Assembly (NCBI RefSeq): GCF_000213175.1
Contig: NW_009799099.1
Location: 235,373-299,372, forward strand
Length of the DNA: 64,000 nt
DNA from: Neurospora tetrasperma FGSC 2508
Lineage: Eukaryota > Ascomycota > Sordariomycetes > Sordariales > Sordariaceae
Reading direction: 5' to 3'
In this document: piece after piece, positions 45,045 through 54,074 of the stretch
Layout: every line of letters begins with the position of its first letter
Position numbering within the stretch: position 1 is the stretch's first letter
The notes under the pieces: generated by a model
The model's input: the letters and a program-made list of their open reading frames with translations, nothing else
What the model was told of the DNA's origin: nothing
Database searches by the model: none
Program-made: the position numbers and the translations under genes

Positions 45045-45498
45045 CGCCCACTCCATATCTTCGGCGTAAAGTTTACCCCGTGCATGAACGAGCTGGCTCA
45101 GGCAACGACATTATTATTCATTCTCGCAACCTCAAAACTCCAACATCACAGGGAAACTACGATACTCCTCGGCCGACGCAGGATCCTTCAAGTGGCAGTG
45201 TGGCTTTTTTGCTTTATAATGATTCTGTTGATTACATATTTTCACACACATGGAATCATCAAGAAGTCGTGAGGTCATGTCATGCCGGCGATGTTGGCCC
45301 CACAACAAGGTAAACGGACCCCTACCGGATTGCTACACTGCCGAAGCAGACTGACTCCACAGTTTCGGACTTAGGAGTTAATACATCAATTCAACCGCCA
45401 TTGTTCTAGAATATATATATTACCCAACGACTTCGCCAACTCTTTCTGTTAAGCTCAACTCACATCATCAACCATCACTTCACCATCCGATCATCACC
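45045..45498. other. Promoter of the SDR gene
   Basis: 3' end of the HET gene and a TATATATAT box at 45411-45421, 78 bp before the SDR ATG, followed by a CA/CT-rich leader. Confidence 0.55.
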
Positions 45499-46366
45499 AT
45501 GCCTTTCCCTTACAAGACCGTCCTCATCACCGGCGCCACCTCCGGCATCGGCCTCGCGCTCGCCGAGCGCATGATCAACAGCGGTGTCTTCGTCATCGCC
45601 GTCGGCCGCCGCAAGGACCGTCTCGACGCTCTCGTCAAGAAGCACGGTTCCGACAAGGTCGCCGCCGAGCCCTTTGACATCTCAGACCTCTCCGCCCTTC
45701 CCAACTGGGTCAAGCAGTACGTTCCCATTCCTTCCCTCCCCTCTTATCCCCCTACTAACACCTACCAGCATCACAACCACCTACCCCACCCTCGACTCCA
45801 TCCTCCTCAACGCCGGCCTCCAAAAGACCCTCTTGTTCACCAACCCCACCACCATCGACCTCGCCGCCCACACCACCGAACTCACCACCAACTATCTCTC
45901 CCCCTTGAACATGATCGCCCTCTTCATGCCACACTTGATCTCTCTCGCACCCAACCCCACCTCCATCATCGTCGTCACCTCCGGTCTTTCGGTAATCCCC
46001 CTCCCGCGCTGCGCCAACTACTCCGCTTCCAAAGCCGCCGCCCACTCGCTCGTGTGGTCCCTCCGCGCACAACTTACGGGCCCAGAGGCGGAACATACCA
46101 AGCATATTAAAGTGGTGGAAATCATGCCGCCTGCTGTGAAGACGGAGTTGCACACGATTCAGCCGGACTTGGTGGAGATGGGACTGGGGGATATTGGAAT
46201 GGAGTTGAATGAGTTTGCGGATTTCACGTGGGGGGAGCTGCAGAATGAAGAGAGGGAGGAGGTCTGGGTTGATCAGCAGAGGGGGTGGAAGGAGGTGGAT
46301 GCGAAGAGGAGGGAGGTGTTTGAGGGGAGTGTTAAGGCTTTTAGGGAGATGGGGTTGAAGTTTTAG
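45499..46366 (+). CDS. Short-chain dehydrogenase/reductase (DltE-like)
   Basis: Exons 45499-45716 and 45769-46366, 271 residues; the 52-bp intron (donor GTACGT, acceptor CTACCAG) is phase 2. Classical SDR with NAD(P) site TGATSGIG at residues 11-18, GRRKDRL suggesting NADP preference, LLNAG, catalytic Ser in VVTSGLS, and YSASK. The C-terminal part has P-P-A-V-K-T-E-L, typical of the PG motif region of the DltE/YdfG group. The substrate is not readable. It lies downstream of the HET gene on the same strand, but with its own TATA box. Confidence 0.9.
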
Positions 46367-48203
46367 ATGCAGTGGATTGAAGACTCCCGTTTTGTTCAAT
46401 GCACGGAGTTCAAATTCCATCCTGAGGTGCACGAGAGAAAAGAAATGAAGTGGAAGTTTAGATTGATGCTAGCGTGCGCCTGCCAGCCTCTATGTCTATA
46501 ATGCATGTCCAAGTCTATATGCTATGTCGTGAAGGAATGTAGCCCCAGTAGTTCCCGTCAACTATGTGTAGAAAAGAGTTACGAGAGTATGTGATGTGTG
46601 ATTGCCCGCAATCATGTCGTGATCCAAGTGAGTGGTTCGGAAAGGAAAGTTGATGTAAAGATGGAAGACTGACAGGTTCCTTGCGTCAGCGGAACCCTTT
46701 CGAGACCCAACTAGTACTTACATGACCGTGATCTAATCGAGATCAAAGTATCATCTCTGTTCCCCTAAGGCTTGCTAGGACCAACAGGCTTCGGGCCTGG
46801 TGGTTTCTCGTATGCGCCGCGCTTCTCATTGCGGCAGACGATGATGGACATGATCTTGGCAGTCTGCATTTTGCTGACGACTGGATTGTAGTGTGGTCGA
46901 TAACAGTGTTGCTTTGGTGTATGGTGCTTGGTTCGGGCAAAAGGAAGGAACCGACCGGCGGTTGTGGTATTAAATGGGGTCGATTAAGAGAAGAGAGGAA
47001 GGTTCAAAACCTCTAAGAGATGGAAAGAACAAAGTCTGAAGATTATAGAATCAAAGGAACGCCAGCAAGGGGAGAAAGGAATCGCACTGAACTGGACTGG
47101 AACACCGAATGGAAGAAACCATTGACAGAACGAAAGACACCGGGAGATTCTTATAAAGATTCCCTTTGGCGACGTAAACCCGCGGACTACCGGAAGTTAA
47201 ACCGGAGAAAGGGTCCATGTTCCATTTCAGACACGGGTCTTCGGGGTCTCCGGTCAACAATGAATGCATGTGCATGTCATTTCCAGACCATTGATGGTTC
47301 TTCTCACGACTGGAAAGCTGCCTGAAGTTCACTGAAAGCCTTCAATGCCAAGCACGAGATATCACAACTCTGAAAAGAGAAACCTTCTAGAATAGTTCCA
47401 GGTGACAGCTCGTTCCGAAGGTAAGACACAGGACAAAGAAACCATGTGTTTATGGGCACCACGTGGATGCAGGCCTTATTTCCCTGACGATATCTGTTTC
47501 CAAGAGCTGGAATGATGAATGAACTGAATAACGTGGAAGACATGGGTTGTTGTTTGCATTGGGTGCTTTGAGAGTGTTGTGTCAGCACTCAGCAACCTAG
47601 ACTCTTTGCGTGCCCTGTGGAATGCTCTATTGAACCTTCATATTTCGAACCGACTCGAACTTTACTTTCCGAAAGTTCCCCCTTTAAAGTGTCCTTTTCG
47701 GTGAGATGTTGCATCGCGTTGGTTGGGGCTTCGTGCTTGAAGCTGTATCTTCTCGTGTTCTAACTAGAGATCTTTAAGGTTTTCTGGTCTTGGATTTTTG
47801 TGGATGGTCCTGTATTTCTAGCGCAATTACGTTGAAGAGTTCACAACGTGCAGCTCTAACAAATTCCATTCCTTCTTGACCGAGCGTCTCAACGTCCATT
47901 GTAACAAGCTTGCAGAAAGACATGGATCATTGTAACGTAGTGTCTGGACTGACCCCAAAGAGAAGAGCCGGGCAGTTCCGTTCCCGATCAGGTCATCATG
48001 TCTGATCTATATAGCCGCAATATCACCCATATGCTCCAGTCGTCACACTACCGCCATGCTTCCCAGGGTCATCCAACTGCGAACAGATCGCAAAAACCCA
48101 CTAAACATTAGGTCCATTGAGCGCCCAGAACAGCCAGAAACTGACACCTTCTCACTTCAGTCCTCCAAAAGCCCTCAACGCTCCAACCCCAACAACCGCT
48201 ATC
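46367..48203. other. Intergenic 1.8 kb with one possible small peptide gene
   Basis: 3' flank of the SDR gene, then a 34-codon minus-strand frame (46765-46869, listed separately), then the promoter of the CGH-family gene with TATATA at 48008-48013. No other gene or RNA recognised. Confidence 0.45.
46765..46869 (-). CDS. Possible 34-residue peptide, hypothetical
   Basis: ATG at 46869 in a good fungal context (CAGCAAAATG). The peptide has a short hydrophobic start (MSIIVC), a basic pair with a Kex2-like KR, then a Pro/Gly/Lys tail ending PKPVGPSKP and TAG. It has no CAAX end, so it is not an obvious lipopeptide pheromone. No family known. It could be a chance frame. Confidence 0.22.
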   Translation of the reverse strand: MQTAKIMSIIVCRNEKRGAYEKPPGPKPVGPSKP

Positions 48204-49157
48204 ATGTGCCTCATAATGCTCGAAGGCGACATTACCTTCAGATGCGGTCACTATCACGACTATCCCCAGCCAACTCCTCATGCCAACGTCTGTCCATTCG
48301 TCGACTGCCGGCCTGTGTATTCATACATCTGTCGTCCCAACACTTATATACCCTTCCCTTGCGAGCAGTGCATCCGTCAGGGAATTTACGTGTATGAACC
48401 CGAGCGGGATCGTACACCAGGTGAACCGGTTCATCATTGGGTCCGGCGGGATGGGAATCACGATATAGTGGGACCTGATTCTGACCCCTCATTGCGAGTA
48501 CCTCTAGAGGCACCAGAATCCGTGATGGATAAGGGTTATAGAATGCCAGAGCGAGTACGGATATCAGAGCTTCCACCAGGAACGGCACCAGGGCGCACTC
48601 CTAGAGATACCCCTGCGCTACGGAGACCAGCAGCACCAGCACCAACACGAGCAAGCACTTCTAGAGAGAACCCTAGAGGTAACCTTGAGGTTAGTCTACG
48701 ACGAAGACTAAAGCAAGAGTCAAAGGAAAGGAAACGTGCAGAACAACAAAGACGGCGGTCACATGCAGACTCCAGGAGAGAAGAGGGACATACCTCTAGA
48801 GGAGCGGAAGCAAACACACAAGACATCAAAGAAGATATACGAGGCGCCGTGCAGCTCATATTGGAAAAGGAACTGAGGGACGTGATGAAAAGAAAAACGT
48901 ATCAGGACATCACGGAGGAGGAAGTGAAGAGGGAGGCATGGAGGAATGTTTATGCTGAAGTGAATCGGGTATTGCTGAGGGAGATGGACAATATAATGGA
49001 AGAGACGAAGGAAATCTTGGATGGGGACTTGGCGGTGATGGTGGAGAGGGTCAAGAAAGAAGGGGTTAGAGAGGAGGTGAAGGAGGAGGGAGAGGGCGAA
49101 GTGAAAGAGGAGGTGAGGGTAAAGGAGGAGGTGAGAGTGAAGGATGAGTCGGAGTAG
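48204..49157 (+). CDS. CGH...PCxxC family protein 1, long coiled-coil form
   Basis: Single exon, 317 residues, first ATG at 48204 behind a TATATA box (48008). Not recognised. The N-terminus has FRCGHYHD (Cys14-His16) and FPCEQCIRQGIYVYE (Cys53, Cys56), with extra Cys at 30, 35 and 43; the spacing suggests a small zinc-binding fold. The same CGH...PCxxCxxxx[IA][WY]V signature occurs in the genes at 50730 and 53805. Residues 120-170 are Pro/Arg-rich. The rest is a highly charged helix (ESKERKRAEQQRRR, later KEEVRVKEEVRVKDE repeats). TAGAGGTA octamers occur inside the coding region at 48499, 48674 and 48791, an odd feature suggesting growth by motif insertion. Confidence 0.65.
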   Translation: MCLIMLEGDITFRCGHYHDYPQPTPHANVCPFVDCRPVYSYICRPNTYIPFPCEQCIRQGIYVYEPERDRTPGEPVHHWVRRDGNHDIVGPDSDPSLRVPLEAPESVMDKGYRMPERVRISELPPGTAPGRTPRDTPALRRPAAPAPTRASTSRENPRGNLEVSLRRRLKQESKERKRAEQQRRRSHADSRREEGHTSRGAEANTQDIKEDIRGAVQLILEKELRDVMKRKTYQDITEEEVKREAWRNVYAEVNRVLLREMDNIMEETKEILDGDLAVMVERVKKEGVREEVKEEGEGEVKEEVRVKEEVRVKDESE

Positions 49158-49201
49158 CGACGTCCTTTCTCGCAAGCAGTAAAGATAGGCAGGTAGCCCT
49201 A

Positions 49202-50024
49202 CATTAATGGGATATTGGGGGTGCATAGCACCGTACCTCCATGGTACCGTTCATTGTAAGCAAACACCATCTTTGGAGATAACCGTTGAGCTCAGAATAA
49301 CCGTTCAGCTCAGAAAAACCGTTCCAGGGAGATCTGAGGGATCTGATTGGCTGGATTAGTTTGGGAATGGGTGCTTCTTACCTTCTTTCTACTCTACACT
49401 ACGAAATTACTTTCTTAAGACCTCGTGCCTTCTTAAGACCTCGTTACCCCCCTCCCAACCTAAAATCTAATCTACTAAGTTCACTACCTTGTATCGCTAT
49501 TGCTATCGCTATCGCTATTGCTATCGTCATCGTTATCGCTATCGCTATCACGTCAATTACCTATATGGAAGTTAGTTGACGAAATGAAATGGGATGGATC
49601 CGTACCTAGGGATAATAGCTGTTGTTGTTGTCGTTGTCGTTGTCGTTGATGAAAAGGTTGAAGTTGGGAGAGTTGGGGAGTCGATGGGACTTTGGCTTTT
49701 TGAACTCCGTCTCCTCCTCTCTCCTTTTCTCTCCTTCTTTCTCCTTCTCTCTCCTTCTCTCTCCTTCTCTCCCTTCCAAACCTTCTCTTTTCTATCGTCC
49801 CTTCCTAAAAGGGGAGTCTCTTCAACTCTCACTAGCTCCCGGCCAACACATAGCCCTCCATTCTTATTTTAGCCAATCAGAGCTTAGGGATTCTGTTGAA
49901 ATGGTTTCTTTGAGTTGAACGGTTTCTTTGAGGAGTACGTTTATTTCGAGGATAACGGATATCACCGTTCTGTAACGGTTTTTTCTATGGCACGGTTTTC
50001 TGGCACACCAGATTCCCATTAATG
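49202..50024. mobile_element. MITE with long imperfect inverted ends, copy 2 (complete)
   Basis: Ends are CATTAATGGGA and TCCCATTAATG, each abutting TA (49200-49201 and 50025-50026), as for Tc1/mariner-type insertion. The inverted similarity continues, imperfectly, for about 165 bp: ACCGTT motifs repeat near the left end and AACGGT near the right, and CTGATTGGCT on the left faces AGCCAATCAG on the right. The middle is microsatellite and CT-rich with no coding capacity. The empty-site copy at 1-1077 carries a solo LTR that this copy lacks. It sits 44 bp after the stop of the first CGH-family gene. Confidence 0.8.
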
Positions 50025-50025
50025 T

Positions 50026-50729
50026 ATGGTTGGGCTTAGGAGAGAGTAAAGGTAGCGAGACAGCTGGGTCAAGGTATTTTGTTGCCCAGGAGTAGTGGAG
50101 GCCCGGGGATGATGCGATACGATCCTTGAGATTATGAAGTTCCATCTATGACTGTTCGTGGAGGAGACGGGCGCTGGACGTGTTGCTCCAATTGCGATGA
50201 GCTAACCGGAGAAATGCTTTCGATCGTGCAGTAGGTAGATGAAAAAGAAATTTTGTGGACTTTGTAAGAAAGGAGAAGAAGTAAAAGGTGCACGAGACAG
50301 TAAGGAAAGAGTATGTGGAAAGGAAAAAGCGCGAGATGGGAAAGATCAAAGGCAGGAGAAAGAAGGTGCGGCTCGTTCAGGTACAAATACTGTCCCAGTC
50401 GTCACCCACCATCGCCCACGTCTACTGTACGTAATCACTGCAATTCGCGAGGGGCACACTCGAGTCAGCTTTCCTGGTTCAACGTTTGGATCGCGATGGT
50501 TGCTTTCTCTTCCAATCTCGTCATCTTCTGCTGTAAGATTCACGCAGGACTGTGAGCAACACCGCCAATATCTCCCTCCAAAGAATTATTCCACACGCAA
50601 ACTGGCTTGAAGGGAAAACGCACTCGTCAGTTGCAATTTCCTGCCTCAGCTCTTCTTGCTACTCTCTATACCTCGAGAAAGGTAGGTAGTACCTCTGGGT
50701 ATATGAGCAGCATAGCGAGGATCCCTCAA
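50026..50729. other. Spacer between MITE and second CGH-family gene
   Basis: 3' flank of the minus-strand gene. No gene or repeat seen. Confidence 0.45.
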
Positions 50730-51266
50730 CTAGGGCAACAACAAAAGCTTCTCAAGCTGCTTCTCAAGCCAAATCTTTTCCTCTTCGAGCCGCTCAATCT
50801 CCTTCGCAAGCTGCATGTGCTTTTCCTCATTTTCCTTCTCCTTCTCCTTCTCCTTCTCCTTCTCCTTCTCCTTCTCCTTTTCCTTCTCAAGCTTCTGAGC
50901 GACGGAAGCCACAGCGTTAGGAGCAGCCCCAGCAACGACAACAGGAGCCCTACTACCAACAACAGGCATCAAGTCCTCGTTCCTAACATACTCCCCCTTC
51001 TTCACCCCATTTCCCTTCTCCCAAACCCAAGCCCGAGAATCTTTACACTCCGAGCACGGCCAGGCTACCTCCACCAAATACTTACGAGGAGGTAGGATTA
51101 ACATATCCTTCTCGCCCTTATCCTTGTCGCCGGGCTTGGTGAACAGCTGGGTGCCGACTGCGCAGAGGTGGCCGCAGACGTAGTGGAGGGGACTAATGGG
51201 GTCGTAGTCACGGGCTCCCCTGGGCATGAGGTTGTTGGGGTTTCTGGCGTTGGGGCCCCAGGACAT
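50730..51266 (-). CDS. CGH...PCxxC family protein 2
   Basis: Single exon, 178 residues; start in the context GCCAAAAATG. Not recognised. YVCGHLC (Cys31-His33, Cys35) and WPCSECKDSRAWVWE (Cys71, Cys74) reproduce the family signature of the neighbours. Residues about 130-150 are a pure Lys-Glu run, encoded by a CTTCTC microsatellite on the plus strand, and the end is a heptad helix (LAKEIERLEEEKIWLEKQLE), so a coiled coil follows the metal-site-like head, as in protein 1. Intracellular by lack of signal peptide. Confidence 0.62.
   Translation of the reverse strand: MSWGPNARNPNNLMPRGARDYDPISPLHYVCGHLCAVGTQLFTKPGDKDKGEKDMLILPPRKYLVEVAWPCSECKDSRAWVWEKGNGVKKGEYVRNEDLMPVVGSRAPVVVAGAAPNAVASVAQKLEKEKEKEKEKEKEKEKEKENEEKHMQLAKEIERLEEEKIWLEKQLEKLLLLP
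50836..50886. repeat. CTTCTC microsatellite coding for a Lys-Glu run
   Basis: Eight or so six-base units within the gene ending at 50730, read on the minus strand as alternating Glu and Lys. Length polymorphism here would lengthen or shorten the coiled coil. Confidence 0.85.
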
Positions 51267-51408
51267 TTTTGGCGGTTGTTGGGGCTGAGGGAGTTGTAGG
51301 ATGAGGAGTTAAGGTTGTGAGGTTTGGGTGAGTGGTGACCGAGGTGGGAGAATTTGAGTTTTGAGGTTTGAAGTTGACGTGATCAGAGTGGCTGGCTAGA
51401 GGTGACTA

Positions 51409-51526
51409 GGCCGTGTTCGTTGTGGCAGTAGTGCAGTAAGGGGATCTCTTCTAACCCTAACCCAAAGCTTTTCTGCCACCAGAAAAATGCTTCCGCTACT
51501 GTACTACTGTCACAATGAACACGGCC
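51409..51526. mobile_element. TA-flanked mini-MITE, 118 bp
   Basis: The arms GGCCGTGTTCGTTGTGGCAG... and its complement are about 30 bp, with three mismatches. TA lies outside each end (51407-51408 and 51527-51528). Read on the plus strand of the right arm, all three mismatches are C-to-T, one of them in the preferred RIP context CpA to TpA. No coding capacity. Its ends are unrelated to those of the 325-bp and 823-bp MITEs here. Confidence 0.7.
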
Positions 51527-53039
51527 TAGAGGACTAGTAGTCAGTAGAGGTAGATGTAGAGATATGGAGGCGTGTGGAGGTATACCTCTATGTAGTTGTA
51601 TATGGAGATTACGCCCCCGACAGATGACCAGCGAGTGGTTGACGATGTTCTGGTTAGTGCCAGGCCGGGCAGTGATTACTGATATTTCAGTGTCGCGGCT
51701 GATTTCTTTGCGCGGACGAGAAGACTGAATCGCTGTTGATGCCGCAGACAGACCAAATGCGTGTAAAGAAGTTGTTACTGGTGGAAGATAGTGACCAGGA
51801 GAAACGAGCACAAGAAGTCTACGTCCTGCAAATACGAATTTAGTTGAGGGGCTTGTGTGTGAGTGTAGTTTTAGTGGTCGTTTGTTGAAGGTGAAGACGC
51901 GTGTTAGAAAAGTTCTTGATCCTCGCGCACGAACGGAAGAGGAAAGTAGGAGAAAAGCCGCAGGCAGCCAAAGTGGAAGTACCGGCAATAAAATGCCGCT
52001 GAATAGGAAGCCCACCTCAGTGAATACCTCTAGGTACCTCTCTCTACCTTGCCTTGGGCAGCTAGGGCACGGACTTCCAACTTCGCCCTTCTTATTATCC
52101 GTGCCTACAACTGCAGGTGACTAGAGGTACATGTAGAGGTAAATAGGTAGGTAGAAATACCCTTGGAGTTGAGCGGTCAAGAGTCTGGGCCGCTACAATC
52201 GTTTGTTCACTGCCTCAGACCTGGACAATTGGTTCCAGACACGGCCCAAACTTGTCACGTAGAGGTACAGTAATGTGTTTCGAACCTTCCAGCCTTCACA
52301 TTCCATCTCAACTTTACTATTAGCTAAACGCTTCAGCTCGCTAAAGGTCGTTCTGTCATGCTGCCCTCACAGTACGGGGATATAACAGATATGGCGATTG
52401 TCCATGTTCTGTGCCGCCAGAAGACTATGTTGATAGGAGAATTTAGGGAAGTAGTGAGGTTCGAACCCACTGAGACCAGGGTACCTTGGGGTAGCTTGAG
52501 ATAGTCTGACCACCCGCTTCAAGGAAAAGAACTGGGCAAAATGTGAAGAATACATGACCGAGAATCAGCGTACTTTGTAGAGAAGGGGCTGGAAATCTCG
52601 TGACGTTGCGGTACACTACCTATATAAGTTCGGCGATCAACGATAGCCAATACAGAAATGTACCTACCATCATGAACTATTTGACCGTTCATCTTAGAAA
52701 AAGCTTGAAGGTGTCGTCGAAAAGAGGATTTATAACGAAGAAATCTGCCGTTCAATCTTCCGACTCCGAAACAAAATCTGTTGCTCACCGAGAGTCCAGA
52801 AACCAAGCAGACAGCAACTGCAACATCGTTATCGACATTATAGGATCCAGGCAGCTCCCAAAACCTTGTAGCTTCCGCCATTCCTTCCTCATCAAACCGT
52901 CCGCAGACCGCAGACCAACCACATAGAGTCAAGCAAGCCCGCGCCTTCCTTCTTTACCGTACATAGACACACAAAACCACCTAACCGGGCACCTTTTACA
53001 AATTTCCCGTTTCTTTTATTCATTAATAAAGGAAATAAC

Positions 53040-53143
53040 ACCCCGCTAGTATAGCGGTTCAACACGGCGGTTACTCGCAAACGCTATCGACTACCTATAC
53101 ATCGTGCCGCAGACTAGGTAGGGTACGAGTCCCTGGCGGGGTA
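53040..53143 (+). tRNA. tRNA-like sequence with apparent intron, isotype uncertain
   Basis: ACCCCGC at the start pairs perfectly with GCGGGGT at 53136-53142, then A and a run of eight T (Pol III stop). The D-arm (TAGTATAGCGG, canonical A14, GG and A21) and T-arm (TAGGG-TACGAGT-CCCTG) are in place and correspond to A and B boxes. GCGGT (53067-53071) can pair with GCCGC (53106-53110), leaving about 30 extra bases in the anticodon region, as with a tRNA intron. Standard numbering reads CTC (Glu), but the base before it is A instead of U, the T-loop starts TA, the variable loop is long, and one D-stem pair is mismatched. It may therefore be a decayed or unusual tRNA. Confidence 0.4.
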
Positions 53144-53694
53144 TTTTTTTTGCTTTTGAGTTCAGTATTTCATGCTTTTGCACCCACCATAAACCAGTGT
53201 AGAGGTAATTCAAGTTCTTTACGATGTTGAGCATTGAGTGCATCATCTCACTGTCCAGAAACACCTCACCGTGCCGTGCTCGGCGTCCTTCTTGATCTCT
53301 ATCACCTCGCTACCACCTTCGTTCTTGATTACAAGGAGAACACTCCCTTAGCCACGGCGTATGCGTCACAGATGAACCCCTCTTAATAACGAAGCACTGG
53401 AAAGGTAAAGAAAGTTAACGTGGTTAGACCTCTTGAATTCTATGGCTTATAGTACAGTTAAACTCCTGCGATGAGCTCAAGCTACAGTCTCGTAATACGG
53501 TGATGGCCTCAAGCCCAAAACTCACAAGTTTACCGTCTGCAGTCTCAGCATCATCCTAAGCCCATGTCCTACCAACACTTGAGATTATTTGTGTAGTAGA
53601 AATACCGCTAATCACTCTAGTTTCTCCAGTCGACAATGCATCATACGCCTTTTTCTCCATCCGCCACACAAACATTTATTCCCACGAAGTCGAG

Positions 53695-53701
53695 TATAAA
53701 G
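53695..53701 (+). promoter_or_regulatory. TATA box of CGH-family gene 3
   Basis: TATAAAG about 105 bp before the ATG at 53805, with a CT-rich leader. It supports the small frame being a real gene. Confidence 0.5.
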
Positions 53702-53804
53702 CCTCAAGAATTACCCCCTTCCCAGTCCTACTCTACTATCTGTTAATCTTCGCACTCCTTTTAAACTTCAGCTATACCCGGATTTCCAACTACAAGTCTA
53801 CAAA

Positions 53805-54074
53805 ATGTCCACCAACGCCATCCCAAACGCCATCCCCATTCGTCAAGTCACCATCACTTTCCTCTGCGGACACACCCTTACTAGAGGCAGCACTACAAGC
53901 AGCCAAATCTCTACCTCGAACTCCCACACTCCCAATGCCCGTATATCCCCGCCGGGTGCGGAACCACATGGCCTTGTTCCGCGTAACTCTGCGTCCATCC
54001 CGTGCAAGCCATGTAGAGATAATCGAATTTGGGTGTTTGATCGGTTCAGAAGGGTGCGGGTTAAAAACAAGTGA
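53805..54074 (+). CDS. CGH...PCxxC family protein 3, short form
   Basis: Single exon, 89 residues, start in the context TACAAAATG. FLCGHTL (Cys21-His23) and IPCKPCRDNRIWVFD (Cys67, Cys70) match the two neighbours, with a 43-residue Ser/Thr/Pro-rich linker between. It lacks their coiled-coil tail and ends in a basic stretch (FRRVRVKNK). It could be the minimal form of the family or a truncated copy. Function unknown; metal binding is inferred from the Cys/His spacing only. Confidence 0.6.
   Translation: MSTNAIPNAIPIRQVTITFLCGHTLTRGSTTSSQISTSNSHTPNARISPPGAEPHGLVPRNSASIPCKPCRDNRIWVFDRFRRVRVKNK

Larger units (their letters stand above)
51267..53804. other. 2.5-kb gap between CGH-family genes 2 and 3
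   Basis: Contains the 118-bp MITE (51409-51526), many TAGAGGTA octamers (51545, 51583, 52025, 52122, 52134, 52260, 53200), the tRNA-like sequence (53040-53143) and the promoter of the gene at 53805. A GGTTCGAACC box at about 52458 on the minus strand resembles a tRNA B-box but has no matching acceptor arm. No protein gene is convincing. Confidence 0.5.

Noticed and set aside
52440-52520. tRNA-like B-box (GGTTCGAACC) on the minus strand
   Set aside because: A T-arm can be drawn but no acceptor stem or A-box partner fits upstream, and no T-run follows.
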